The notes under the pieces are model-generated. The model saw only the letters and a list, made by a program, of their open reading frames with translations. It had not been told where the DNA came from and did not search any database. From Ignelater luminosus (Eukaryota > Arthropoda > Insecta > Coleoptera > Elateridae), in the NCBI GenBank assembly GCA_011009095.1, contig VTPC01090598.1, positions 1 to 64,000 on the forward strand: a DNA stretch of 64,000 nucleotides. The letters are read 5' to 3'. Both the position numbers and the translations under genes were made by a program. This document shows positions 34,430 to 45,649 of the stretch, one piece after another (position 1 is the first letter of the stretch; each line of letters starts with the position of its first letter).

Positions 34430-37180
34430 AATTGCAGCACATAACACATACATGAAAATCTAGAATGGAAATGATACTGGACAAAAATGCAGTGTTAGAA
34501 ATGATGCAGAAAAAAACCATAGTTGGTGAATTTAGATGCAACAGCAAAAGCTTATGTAAAGAAGAATGCAAAAGCGAAATCATTAATAGTTCAGGGCGTA
34601 GAAGATTCTCAATTAGAGGCACTCAGGGAAAAAACTAGTGCATATCACATGTGGAAACATTAGAAAATAAGGGGGTTACAAGAACAGATGTATTTAAAAA
34701 AGAAGTTGTTGTCAATAAGGGCGAGTCCTTAGAAAATTTTCTTTTGGAATTCGACGAAATTTTAAAGTAACTTAAAGCAACAGAAAATTTTAAAGTTAAC
34801 AATTTTATAATTAATAAGACAATAAAATGTACAAATAAAAATGTTTTGTATGTACCTATATTAAGGAGAAACTTGCTATCCGTTAAAAAAATAAAGCAGG
34901 CAGGGATTAAAATTGTATTTGAACATGGTACCGTAAAATTTTTTGAAAAGCGCTAAGGTTTAATAAGTTTAGGACAAAAGAACAACTTGTATAAAATTTT
35001 TTTCTAAGTTAGATAATAGAGAAAGCTTGAATGTTAGAAACCAAAATATTAAATTATCTAGATTACCTTTTGAAACGAGACATAGAAGTAAAGAAATTTT
35101 AGAAATTGTGCACACTGATACTATGTGTGGTCCATTTAGTCCATTAACATAATATAATGGATATAAATATTTTGTTACTCTCGTTGAAGATTTTTCAAAC
35201 TTCACAATTGTCTATCTAATCAAAAAGAAAAATGAACCTTTTGGCAAGTTTAAACAATATTTAAATATGACCCAAACAAGATTTAATTGCAAGAACTACG
35301 TTGTGACAATGGAGGTGAATGTGTCGTTTGAATTTAAGGATTTCTGTAGAAATAACGGAATCATTTTAGAATATACTGTGCCATATACACCGCGGCATAA
35401 TGGTAAGGCGAAGCGTACGAATCTTGCTTTAGTTGAACGTAGCCGTGCTATTATGAATGAGTCAAATGTTGCCAAAGAATTCTGGGTAGAAGCTATTAAG
35501 GTGTCAACAGAAGTCCTACAAATAATATGTATCTGAATAGTGATAATGAAAATGTTATTACACCAGCAGAGGTTTGGTACGATAGAAAATCTGACGTTAG
35601 TAGTTTAAGGGTATATGGCTCAGTAGCTTACAGTCATGTACCAGGGGAATTTAGGGACAAATTTGACCCAAAAATTGAAAAATGCGTGGTTTTAGGTTGT
35701 GCCGAAAAATGGGTTAAGGCTCTAGAGTCTAAAAAGGAATATAATCATAATATTAAAAAATTCTATGAAAATAACTTTTACTTAAAACAAAAGAAATGGG
35801 AAAAGTTGACAATAATTCAGAGGGAGAATTAGAATCTGAGGGTAAAAGCGGAAATGATCTACTGGAGAAATTATTAAATGATAATAGAACGGAAGTGATA
35901 AAATAAATGAATAATAATGCAAAGTAAAATAATATTAGACAATAAAATTGATGATGGTATGTAGGACTTAAAAGTAAAAGGAATATAAATATAGGCCTTA
36001 TTGGCAAAAGCACTATGAAATGTACATGGCGTTCAATTACATAGAGAATGTACCAGAAAGGTATGAGGACTTACACGATAGGATTGTTGATTGAAAGCTA
36101 TGAATAGGAAAATAGATTCGGTAACCAAAAATGATACATTGGGAAATTTGTACATAAGCTAGTGAATGTAAATATTATAGATACAAGATGTGTATATGCA
36201 TGAGTCGTTGGAAGAAAATGAAAATGACAAGTTTAAAGCAAGGTTAGTAGCTAAAGGGTTTTTACAAGAAATAAGCAAAGATTATGATACACTGTACCTA
36301 CCTGTAGCGAGAATGGCCACAATTAGGATTTTATTAATTGTTGGGAATCAGTTTTTTTTTCATTTTCAGCAGCTAAATGCGCGATCAGTCTTTCTTAATT
36401 CTAGGATAGATGAGGATGTATATCTTTAGCCACCAAAAGGTGTAAATTACGCACTGGGAATGGTTCTTAAGAAATCCGAAATACCCATAGATCCCAAACT
36501 AACATTAAATGTCTGTAATGACGATGATAAAATAACTGATAAGCCATTTAGATAACTGATAAGTAGCTTAATGTATTTAATGTTAGGCAGTAGACCAAAC
36601 ATAAGGTTTGCACTAAATTATTTCAGTTGCTATCAAGACAAAGCAACCGATGAGGTTTATAGTCATTTAAAAAGAGTATTAAGGTAGTACCTCAAGGTAC
36701 TATTCATGTTGGACTTGAGTTTAAAATTAATTTGCTTTGTAATCGTAATAGATCAAAGGTCTGTTTCAGGCTTTATTTTTAAACTTTTTGGAAATATTTT
36801 AATTTGGGTTATCAGAAAACAATATTGTGTTACATTATCTTCATGTAAAGCTGAATTAGTAGCACTTGGTAATTCAGTCTGTAAAGGGCTATGGCTAAGG
36901 AAGTTATTAAATGATTTTAATGTACTCGTAAAAGTTGAAGCTATCAGAGTGTTTGAAGATAGTCAATGAACGATTTCAATAATAAAGAATCCAGGCAATA
37001 TCAGAAAAGTAAAGCATACAGACCTGAAATACAAATTCATTTGTTAGAATGTACAAAATAGTTTTATTAAATTAATGTATATTCTAACAGATAGGCAAGA
37101 AGCAGACTTATTAACAAAAGGTTTGCACAAAGTATTATTTATAAAATTTAGGGAATGTATAGGTTTAAGAAATTTTAGCA
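34430..37180 (+). pseudogene. Copia gag-pol pseudogene
   Basis: Order of readable parts: gag at about 34530-34760 ('DATAKAYVKKNAKAKSLIVQ'); gag-pre-integrase at 34830-34990 ('VLYVPILRRNLLSVKKI'); integrase at 35080-35540 with 'EIVHTDTMCGPFS', 'CDNGGECVSFEFKDFC' and 'YTVPYTPRHNGKAKRTN'; integrase C-terminus at 35527-35760; reverse transcriptase at 36190-36429 with 'FKARLVAKGF' and 'QLNARSVFLNS'; RNase H at 36706-36969 with 'QYCVTLSSCKAELVAL'. Two active-site changes are visible: the integrase glutamate (usually 'AER.N') is lysine, and the first RT aspartate (usually 'QLDV') is asparagine. The YVDD region is deleted. It cannot transpose. Confidence 0.85.
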
Positions 37181-37188
37181 AGGACAGG

Positions 37189-37408
37189 TGTTGAAAAGGT
37201 CACTAAACTCTCTATTATTAACGTTTAAGTTAGTTTTAAAGTTATATAGGTTGACAATACAAAATGTGTGACGTGCGAAGTAGTAGAAGAACCACTCCCA
37301 CTTTCTCCTTCATGTTTGTATCAAAAAAAATATGCTTTGTGTTCTAGTGTAAACTTTTAGTAGTAAAAAGGTTTCTTCTATGATTTCAATCAGCGAATAA
37401 AATTATTA
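37189..37408 (+). repeat. Copia 3' LTR
   Basis: 220 bp, starting TGTTGAAAAGG and ending near AATAAAATTATTA, followed by the target duplication GTCAA. AAGGACAGG just upstream is a weak polypurine tract. Confidence 0.8.
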
Positions 37409-37539
37409 GTCAACGCCATACCCCGCAATATGTGTCAATGAGCTGTACAAACCTTCAGAGATGGTCTCCAACAGTGTGCTGCTGGTAACGGTCTCCATCC
37501 CGAGGACATTATTTTCAAAACTTAATGATTATAAAATGT

Positions 37540-38577
37540 CATTTACTGCTGAATCCAAAAATAAGGACAGTTTTTCTTTATATAGCTTCGTTAATATTTT
37601 ATAAGCCCTCAAAGCTGCTTAATCGGTTCTACTGTACCCTCTATCATAAAACAATGATTAAACATGAACTAATTATTACAAGAGTACGATTTACTTATCT
37701 CTTAATTGCAAGGGTTACAAAATATTGCGTTCCCATCAGGTGAAAAGCCGTCATAATCATCCGACCACTATTTTATTAAAACATTTTTTGAAAGCTTTTC
37801 TCTTCCCATTTTATATGATACACTAATTTGAAAACAACTGAACTGTTGCACTTGCAAATATAAAAACATCCGAAGTCTACTTATAACGTTCATATAATAT
37901 TTCCACACTTTATCTTGTAACTTTGGTATTAGTAACACTTATTTTATCATTAACATCAATAATCTTATGATTAACTATTAACTAATACAAACAAAAACAA
38001 AATTTACTTCCTAAGTTGTCTTAAGTAGAAGTTATGTCGGTTACGTTAACAAGAGGGGGAAATTCGAAATTTCAAATTGGCTACTGCTACTACTTTAAAG
38101 TGAAGTAAAAGTAAAGAAAAATAAAGTAATTAATTTATAATGTAGGTCTTATGGTCTTATGGTCAACGGTACCCAAAATAAAATGTCTAATGAACTAGTC
38201 GCGCCCTCTGGGCGGTAAGAAGTTCCTACAATGATAACTTCTTGAAAATATCTTGTTTGAGTTGCTCTTGTTGAATTTCGAAATCAATTTTCATATTCAG
38301 TAGTATCAATTCATCCAGTAACAAATCACCGTAGAAATTTGATTCATCTTAACTACTAATAACAAACTAACCAAGGACATACATTTTATGGATCACTCGT
38401 TACCTACATTTATAATTTTAACTTTTCTTATAATATAAACAGATTTAAAAAGAATTCAGTTACCTGCTTTTTGAACTAACTAGAAGTTTAAATTTTATTT
38501 GAGGTTTAAGAAACGAAAATTGTAACAGTGATTTTTATACAATTAAACTTTGACTAAGAACTTGAAATGAACAACAC
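37540..38577. other. Unassigned AT-rich sequence
   Basis: A tandem doublet of CTTATGGT lies near 38148-38162. No gene recognised. Confidence 0.4.
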
Positions 38578-38587
38578 CCTCCGTAAA

Positions 38588-38733
38588 TGTGAATTTTTTC
38601 TAGCCCCCTAATTGAAAATAGGCTTTTCTCGACTCTTATCTCTATAAAAGCCAGATCTTTACATGCCTGCTCTTTCAAAAATGTTGTAATATCTAAGAAT
38701 GTAATAAATAAAAAATCTCTTTACCTCCGTAAA
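38588..38733 (+). mobile_element. Possible very short solo LTR
   Basis: Flanked by the direct repeat CCTCCGTAAA (38578-38587 and 38724-38733). The interior holds a TATA box (CTATAAAAGCC near 38641) and the polyadenylation signal AATAAATAAA, giving the layout of a miniature LTR of about 146 bp. A repeat of 10 bp is long for an LTR target duplication, so the boundaries are uncertain. Confidence 0.35.
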
Positions 38734-38735
38734 CA

Positions 38736-39589
38736 GAGTTTTTGCTTGGTTTACATAAATTAAAATGCAATTCTAACCAAACCTCGTGTTTATCTACAAA
38801 ACAAAACACTCCAAATTACTTTTATAAATTAGAAATAAAAAATTTTTAATGCGACTTATCATTAAACGCCTACAATCGCATGATAAGAAAACACAGAAAA
38901 CGTACAAATGTAATATGGCGTAAATATTGCATAATTCATTTACTTGGTAACCAAGGAAACAAAAACATAAATTCAACATTTATTTGTGTTTTGTTATATT
39001 GCCTTGGAAAAATTCTCCAACAAATTACAATTTGTCCTTTGGATACGTAGATACAGGCAACGCGATTCTTAAAAAATTCAAACAATTTTGAATTTGTAAT
39101 TTCTGCATTATAAAACGGTGTTAGAAAAAACCTTCTACGTAACATCTCCGGAAAATTGTTATGTAAATAACTAAATTGTTATTTTCATTTTTAAAAACGC
39201 TAAAAAATAGAATAGAAATAGAGCAAAGCAAGGCAAACCTAATCTGTGTATTACATGCTTGCACTTCGTGCAAATGTGTTAAAAGGCTCTGCGCATTCTG
39301 TTTTTTTATATAATAAAATTTGAAATTTGCTCAATTTTATTAACACTTTGAGGAAGTAACAAGTACATCGATAGTTATTTTAGTATAATTCATAAATGTA
39401 AGATAAAAAATCTCTCAGTTGTTGCAGCATAAAATGATTGATGAAGTTACAGTAAAAGAAATATAAATTTATAAAAAAATAGAAAACATTTTATTCAATT
39501 TACCAAAGGAAAAAGGAAAAATAAAAAAATCATAATTTAAAAAGAAATAACTAGAATAGAATTTCCTTTCAAAAATAAAAATCGAGTCT
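38736..39589. other. Unassigned AT-rich sequence
   Basis: Short minus-strand frames at 38794-38979 and 38936-39145 overlap in different phases and show no recognisable motif. Confidence 0.4.
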
Positions 39590-39940
39590 GGGAGAGAAAA
39601 ACATTAGCTCCGACTTGCAGGTAATATAAGCCTTATCAAACGTTCCTTCTAAGATGTAGATACCAGGTTGTCCGCCTCCTGGAGGCAAGGGAAGCTCCGC
39701 CTAAGGTCCGCCTCTTCCAATCGGGCCCGCTCGTGACCAGCCGACGCCCGGGCGTCGCGACGCCACTAGGACACGTGATCCTGTCCACATGCTACGGGCA
39801 GAGCGATACTACCTCCTGGGGCAGGACCACCGTCTTTTTAGTTCCTTTACTCAGACTGCTGCGGATGCTGGAAGGAGCAGCATGTATGCACCTCCGTAGA
39901 GCAGAATAATGACGTCGGCGTCGCAACTTTTTATTTGTCT
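39590..39940. other. GC-rich island, possible retroelement fragment
   Basis: About 350 bp of distinctly GC-rich sequence with CG-rich words (GACGCCCGGGCGTCGCGACGCC, near 39743-39764). On the minus strand 'ACGQDHVS' and 'HERARLEEADLRR' resemble the cysteine/histidine part of R1/jockey-type ORF1 proteins, but no complete knuckle can be read. It could also be a SINE or a GC-rich host element. The sharp change in composition from both flanks points to insertion. Confidence 0.35.
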
Positions 39941-40579
39941 TTTCTCGCAAGTTGGTTTAAAAAGTACAAAACGATCATCTTCATGACATTTTGTTAATAT
40001 TGAGTGGATGCTGTGATTTCTAATTAAAAAAAGGTGAAGGTAGCAAATAAATTATTCAAACCAAGAAAAGAAATAATTGGCATTTTAGAGGTTTTATAAA
40101 AAGAAACTGTCATGAGCGTGACTTGGGTGCTAATTAATCTTTCCAATACCAATCTCAAAATCATGATAATGCAGAAGTCCTTTGGCACATTAAAATTATT
40201 TAGACCCATCAAAATAATCCCTTTCAAATGCAGGAAGGAAATTTCAGAGATAGGTAATGTCAGTATGTCACTCATTATCAGTTGAATTTTTTAAATATTA
40301 TGATGCAGGGTCTAAAAGCAACAGTGTACAAATCAATAACAGATTGTATTGGGATATCAGGTTATCTTAGACTTGTTTTGCTTGTTATAAACAGTTAGAA
40401 AAACAAAAAAGTGGCGTTTTCACTTATTTTCTATTATTTATGAATAATTAAGATCGAATGACCTAACTAATATGAAGCACGTTCGGATGATGAATTAATA
40501 AAGTACTGAAACAAATATCCAACACGAGATTTAAATGAGGAAAAATTTTCTGAAGTTTCTTGCCGACATGGGATAAAAC

Positions 40580-41155
40580 TATAACGATTGAAAACATTAT
40601 CAGCGAATCTTGAGCAACGGGTATTTGCCGTACGTAAAGATGTTCTACCATTTGAGTTATTTGCTCCTGGTTCACCAAGTGAGAGATCCGCCTCCAAAAA
40701 ATTTCTCTCGGAGTTTCATAACAAAACATCCGCAGATAATAATTGCGAATATGATTCTGATGACTGTACTACGTCAAAAATTACTAAGAGCTGGACAAAA
40801 TTCATTTTCAGAAGTGTTACCAACACCGGACACGGTTAAACAAAAGTCTGGTGCAGTTGCAAGACGTAAAGCTATAAATTACAAAGCCACGGGGATGAAA
40901 CGGTAGATCTTTTTAGACGATGCAGCCGATCCTAGGACGTCTTCACAAAAAAAAGCAGAAAAACCCACTGCAATACCTCCAAAGCCTACAACTCCTTCTT
41001 TCACGGCCAATAAAACATGGAAATGTGAAGTTTGTTACAGGGCCTACGCAGCTGGTATGAGAAGTATTTTTTGTGAATGTTGGCTTCGTGAAGAATGTAA
41101 AGGATGAACACCTGATGATACAGATGATTTTTTATGTCCGAAATGTATGCCATAA
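40580..41155 (+). pseudogene. pogo/Tigger transposase, C-terminal remnant with PHD-like tail
   Basis: The frame at 40610-40906 has 'AGQNSFSEVLPTPDTVK' and 'AVARRKAINYKATG'. After a stop the same frame continues to about 41155 with 'TWKCEVCYRAYA', 'MRSIFCECW', 'REECKG' and 'DDFLCPKCMP'. Many insect pogo-type DDE transposases end in just such a PHD-like zinc module ('W.C..C......mr.C..C..WyHe.CvG......d.F.CP.C'), preceded by 'vLP.P......r.......sa'. Here the histidine ligand is replaced and a stop precedes the last turn. The CENP-B-like and DDE domains are missing. Confidence 0.65.
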
Positions 41156-41316
41156 ACATTATTTTTTCAGTTTTGATACTTCTTTAATTTTATAGCGTTC
41201 CTCTTAGGTTATTTCAACGTTATATATTGTTATTAAGAGCATGGGCTTTATTATCTGAAAAGTCCCAGGCCTAACAAAGAAAACACGGTTTTTTTTGTTC
41301 AAATTTAGCTTTATTA

Positions 41317-42517
41317 ATCAACATAATTTCCATCAAGAACAACGCAATCATTCCAGCGCCGCTCTAACATTTCAATACCACTTTTGTAGAACGATTTATC
41401 TTTTGCCTCAAAATAGGACTCAGTTTCAGCGATAACCTCTTCATTCGAGCGAAATTTCTTACCGGCAAGCATTTTTTTTTAGGTCAAGTCAAATCACGAT
41501 TATTCCTGCTTCTGCTCCGCAGCAGCAGAGGCCACTGCAGGCATCAATACGCCTTTTCGGCCCCGATGGATATGGTTTTGATGTTGGTCGTGAACGCTGT
41601 TGTAGGCAGACGCAGCTGTCGCTCCTTTGCTGAAGGTCGGAATGATGTAAACTGAAGTGTAGGCGGCCGATTTTTTAGGTCTGCGAACAGCCATTAGTCG
41701 CTGGGAGCCAAATCTGGCGAATACGGTGGATGTGGGAGCAATTCGAAGTTCAATTCATGTAGTTTTGTCATTATTTTGATTGACTTGTGACACGGTGCGT
41801 TGTCTTGATGAAACAAAATTTTTTTCTTTGCCATATGCGGTCGTTTCTTTGCAATTTCGGCCTTTTTTTTCCCTTTTCAAGATAGTCGATGAATATTACA
41901 CCACTCACATCCCAAAATACCGAGGCCATAACCTTTCCAGCCGATTGTTGTGCTTTCGGTCGCTTTGGACGAGGTTCACCAGTTGCTGTCCACTCAGATG
42001 ACGATCGTTTTGATTCCGGAGTGAAGTGATGGATCCATGTTTCATCCATTGTCACATATCGACGCAAAAATTCCGGTTTGTTACGTTTAAACATGGCCAA
42101 ACACTGCTCAGAAACATCAACACGTTCTTGTTTTTGGTGAACAGTGAGCAAACGCGGCACCCACTTTGAGCAGAGCTTTCTCATAATCAAATGCTCATGC
42201 AATATAAAGCCAACACGTTCTTTTGATATCTTTACGATGTCAGCTAACTCACGCAACTTCACTTTTCGATCATTCAAAACGATTTTGTGGATTTTTTTGA
42301 TGTTTTCTGGTGTTACCGCCTCATTTGGACGTCCACTGCGTTCTGCATCATCGGTGTCTCTACGACCACGTTTGAAGTCAGCAAACCAACGTTTTATTGT
42401 TGTTTCTGATGGAGCGGAGTCCCAATAACACTTTTTAAGCCATTGCTTCGCTTGAACTGTATTTTTTCCCATCAAGAAGCAGTGTAAAATTAAAACACGA
42501 AATTGTTTTTGATCCAT
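41317..42517 (-). pseudogene. mariner transposase, nearly complete but disabled
   Basis: Start taken at 42517 (MDQKQFRVLILHCFLMGK), which matches the Himar-like family start; the 16 codons upstream are fortuitous. The helix-turn-helix region includes 'SETTIKRWFADFKRG' and 'RSGRPNEAVTPENIKKIHK'. The linker region reads 'CSKWVPRLLT'. The first catalytic aspartate is in 'VTMDETWIHHF'. A short deletion with frameshift follows 'FIDYLEKGK' near 41880. The second aspartate is in 'LFHQDNAPCHKS' and the third in 'PPYSPDLAPSD'. The next codon is a stop (usually Y/F), and the foreign insert at 41486-41681 follows. The C-terminus resumes with 'MLAGKKFRSNEEV' and ends at about 41317. Confidence 0.9.
41486..41681 (-). 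other. GC-rich insert in mariner with 11-bp target duplication
   Basis: The insert, about 185 bp plus one duplicated copy, is flanked by TTTTTTAGGTC at 41475-41485 and 41671-41681. It is much richer in GC than the mariner around it. On the minus strand it holds an open frame (part of 41694-41500) reading 'SAAYTSVYIIPTFSKGATAA' then 'HIHRGRKGVLMPAVASAAA', like a piece of a host protein-coding exon. The target duplication length fits target-primed retrotransposition of an RNA fragment, but no poly(A) is visible. Source gene unknown. Confidence 0.55.
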
Positions 42518-42699
42518 TGTTTTGAAAATACCAAAAGTAGCGTCACTCTTAGCATAATAACTCACAAAATAATGAATAGAATATCATGAAATTTTAACAG
42601 CTGTCTTTTGAAGGTTAGTACTAACTGAAAAAGCGGTGAATGCAATAGAACTAGCGCCATCTATTTGTTAGGCCTGGGACTTTTCAGCCCATGTGTTAA

Positions 42700-43031
42700 T
42701 GCTCATTCTTGATAATTTAAGTTTTAAGATTTTCATGCCTATTTATGTTATTTTTTCGAGTTTATATTTTATATTATAATGTTTTTTACCTACTTAGACA
42801 TTTGACACCAATAAAACTGTAAGAAGTTACATAGTTTTTGTTAAGAAATATTAAGCGTTAGGTGGGCCTCATTACCCCCAACGATATCAAAATCAAGTAG
42901 ACGTTCCATTTAAAAAATATTCATACCTAACCTCTACCTTTGTGTACTGTTTTAAATTATCTAAAATTCACTTTTGTATCATTTTCTTCCTAACCTTTGT
43001 GGTTGCAAAGATATCCGATTCTAAATAATTT
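42700..43031. other. Unassigned sequence
   Basis: AT-rich, no recognisable feature. Confidence 0.4.
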
Positions 43032-43337
43032 TCAGTATTTACCTTTTTTTAGTAAACGTCTAGTAAAAAAAGGAATAAAAACAAAATCACCAACAGATTT
43101 ATCTCCAACATAGGCAGTGAATTGTGCAACGAGATTAAAGTTATTTTGACAAGTGTCGTCCTCCGTGCAGAGGCTAGATAAGCCAACAACTCGGAGAAGA
43201 GATGTATCTAAAATGAGTGCATATACTGAAAAATAATCAACCGCCGCGATATCAATTCTGTAGTTACCTGAAGCTATAGGAAAAACCAAACTTGTAAAAC
43301 ACATAAAAGTTGCAGATAAGTAAAAGTAGCTTCGCAC
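43032..43337 (-). CDS. Possible exon(s) of an unrecognised secreted or membrane protein
   Basis: A 101-codon open frame with a hydrophobic start (first ATG near 43304: MCFTSLVFPIAS) and a Cys-containing centre 'GLSSLCTEDDTCQNN'. A 42-bp GT-AG segment (CAG|GTAACT ... TTTTTCAG|TATATG) could be an intron that keeps the frame. Nothing upstream fixes the true start and no family is recognised. It could be chance or part of a multi-exon gene such as a claudin-like protein. Confidence 0.2.
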   Translation of the reverse strand: MRSYFYLSATFMCFTSLVFPIASGNYRIDIAAVDYFSVYALILDTSLLRVVGLSSLCTEDDTCQNNFNLVAQFTAYVGDKSVGDFVFIPFFTRRLLKKGKY

Positions 43338-43339
43338 CC

Positions 43340-44639
43340 ACCAGAGAACAAGGTAAGAGTGATGTCCTATGATTTAGCAAATCTACTTGGAATAGCAACA
43401 TGACGCTATCAGTCGATACGACAAAAAAGGAGAAATTAAAACACGAGAGTGATTTAACACCTTTTTTCGGTCTTCGGTAGAGTAACTAGATGTAGCCGAA
43501 CTACAAATAAGATAGCGACCAAGAAGAAAAGACTCCTTAAATTGCTTTAGTTGGGTTTATATAAATTCTGGTTACGGGGTAAATTGAAAATTGACTAAAT
43601 TTACTGAGATTGGCTTTTATTATGGCACAAATTATTTTACTGGTTCTTAAAGAATTGCTGAAGTAAACCGTACCAATGTATGTAACCACCGAGATGTGTT
43701 ACTTATCGCCTGGATAAATCGAGAAGTGACAGGTTTAACTTCTTAGTAGCGGAATAAAAGGTGTTAGAAGAATAACACAAAATAGCAGTGCGATAAGTGT
43801 TTATAGAATTCTTTAACTTCCGAGATGGATTTCTGCTATACTTTTATTATTTTTGTTGGTTTTTATTTTAAAACAAAAAGTTGGGTTAATAGAAAACTAT
43901 TTTCGTGGCAGTTAGTAGTGAAAGCTTAGACAAGGTGCAAATTTCATTTCAACCTAATACTTTTCGTTAAAATTTTATTTCAGGTTTTATTTCTGAGTTT
44001 TGATTCATTTCTAGAACAACATCTAGAAGTCTGAAAGAGCAAAAATCATAACCAAAGTGCAGATCAACTTCTTATATAGAATTCTTTGAAAGCTTTATAT
44101 TCATAAGACACTGCTAAATTAGAAGTTTTAAGTCACGACACATTTCAAAGTTGAACTCGTTGAACTATTGTAATTTGCCTAAAATCTTCACGTGTTTCTG
44201 AGAACTACACAATTTAATTCATGCATTTTATCGCCTGGGTCCAAGCTTTGCTGGTCAATAAAAACTTTTAAGGTGTATGGTAAACCTGAAAACACCACAT
44301 GCACGCAGCCAAATGCGGTTGCAAAGCACCAGAAAGGAAAGGGATGAGGATGAGTGGATTTAGAACACAGAACATCTGTTATTCTTCTATTTTAACTAGA
44401 AATACACAATAACTTAGAGAGGAATTACAATTAGATGTTAAACTAATAAGGCAAATGCGCCGTCATTAGAGACGCAAAAACGAACTGAGAGATAAAATTG
44501 ACCCGTTTGGTCGTTTTTCTGACATTGAATATAAAAATAAATTCGGGAGCTTCTGGAAATTTAAATTCACCATATGCAACTAGAAATTTCTCAAAATTCA
44601 AGGTAATTAATTTGTTATGTTACTTCTTTTCAAAGAAAC
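43340..44639. other. Unassigned sequence
   Basis: No gene recognised on either strand. Composition varies but shows no repeat structure. Confidence 0.4.
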
Positions 44640-44715
44640 AATAAGAAATAGGAAAATCTACACTGGGTGTCTCACCTTAATACAAGGAATTAACCAGCCA
44701 ACTCAAAACGTAGAT
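44640..44715 (+). repeat. Dispersed GTGTCTCAC family, core only
   Basis: 'AAATCTACACTGGGTGTCTC' followed by 'ACCTTAATACAAGGAATTAA' and 'CCAGCCAACTCAAAACG', matching 47465-47520. Confidence 0.7.
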
Positions 44716-45649
44716 ACCATGTTTTTGACTGATTGGTTGTTTATCACCCTAGAATGGTAGAAAGTCTATTGAAAACTATCCCTTGTGTTAGGTCTGTTAG
44801 TTCAAGTCTCACTCCTGGAAACTTAATCTTGAAAACAGTGGACTCTTATTTATGTCTTTTGCATGTTATATGTATCATATTTGTAGTGTTTATAAACAAT
44901 AAAAACAATTTCTATAAAAACTAAAATTAGAAAATTGCATTTTTTTAGTTTCAAGTAAGTAGTAGCGTCAATCAAAGTTAAGGTGAACTCGTTTGTATTT
45001 CTTAGAAGACGTGTTCCATTATTGCTAGCAATTAGAAACTAATTTCGCTTCCATAAAAGGCGAACCTTTGAATTCAAGTTAACCAATGGTTTTATCTTTT
45101 GTTTAAATATTTTGAAAAGGAAAAAAAGACTGAATGACGTTCGAGAGGTGTAATTTATTGGAAGTCACCTGTCAAATATGTATATCTCCCCAGTGTCTAA
45201 CTATTACAGCGAATAGTAAATTAAAAAATTATAAGACGATAACGAGGAACAACAAACTTCTTTATATTAAATCTTGTATGTATTATAAATTGTGATAATT
45301 TAAGTTTCTACATATCAGTAACATCCTATAAATTTTGATTACTTTAATTCAACTTCAAAACAGATTAATTAGCAGTATTAATATTAATCATTTGTTAGAG
45401 GAGAATCTTTCTAAAGTAAAGTTTATAATGTAAAAGTGAAGTTTCCAGTACAACAGGGGAAATATTAAATCGATAATTACAATAAACCTATCTATACATG
45501 AATATTCAAAAGCAATTAATGACGAATAGTTTCTCATCAACTTTGCACTAATCTAGGCTTAATTAGAATTTAAATTTGAGGGACATCGGAGAGAGAGAGA
45601 GAATCCCTAGCTAAACAAGTCTTGCATAGCATGATATACGACAGTCAAT
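44716..45649. other. Unassigned sequence
   Basis: AT-rich, with a short (GA)n run near 45591-45602. No coding signal. Confidence 0.4.

Larger units (their letters stand above)
34097..37408 (+). mobile_element. Copia-type LTR retrotransposon, degenerate, both LTRs present
   Basis: LTRs at 34097-34326 and 37189-37408 share TGTTGA(G/A)AAGGTCACTAAA at their start and AATCAGC(A/G)AATAAAA near their end. Flanks GTTAA (34092-34096) and GTCAA (37409-37413) are a 5-bp target duplication with one difference. The sequence after the 5' LTR, AGTTATAGGTCTAGAACGAG, resembles the copia primer-binding site for an internal initiator-tRNA fragment. At 3.3 kb it is shorter than an intact copia (about 5 kb) owing to internal deletions. 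The LTRs differ at many sites, so the insertion is old. It interrupts the mariner fragment. Confidence 0.85.
41250..42690 (-). mobile_element. irritans-type mariner element
   Basis: Inverted ends: CTGAAAAGTCCCAGGCCTAACAAA at 41255-41278, and the complement, TTTGTTAGGCCTGGGACTTTTCAG, at 42665-42688. The transposase runs on the minus strand between them. Without the 196-bp foreign insert it would be about 1.24 kb, close to a normal mariner of about 1.3 kb, so only a short internal deletion is needed. The ends are nearly identical and the gene is well preserved, so this is among the younger elements here. Confidence 0.9.

Noticed and set aside
35753..36013. Minus-strand frame within copia
   Set aside because: Antisense of the copia pol region.
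41780..42428. Plus-strand frames opposite the mariner transposase (41780-42001, 42144-42428)
   Set aside because: Antisense shadows of the minus-strand transposase.
44780..44830. GTTCAAGTCTCACTCC, resembling a tRNA T-arm
   Set aside because: No acceptor stem, D-arm or anticodon arm can be paired around it.
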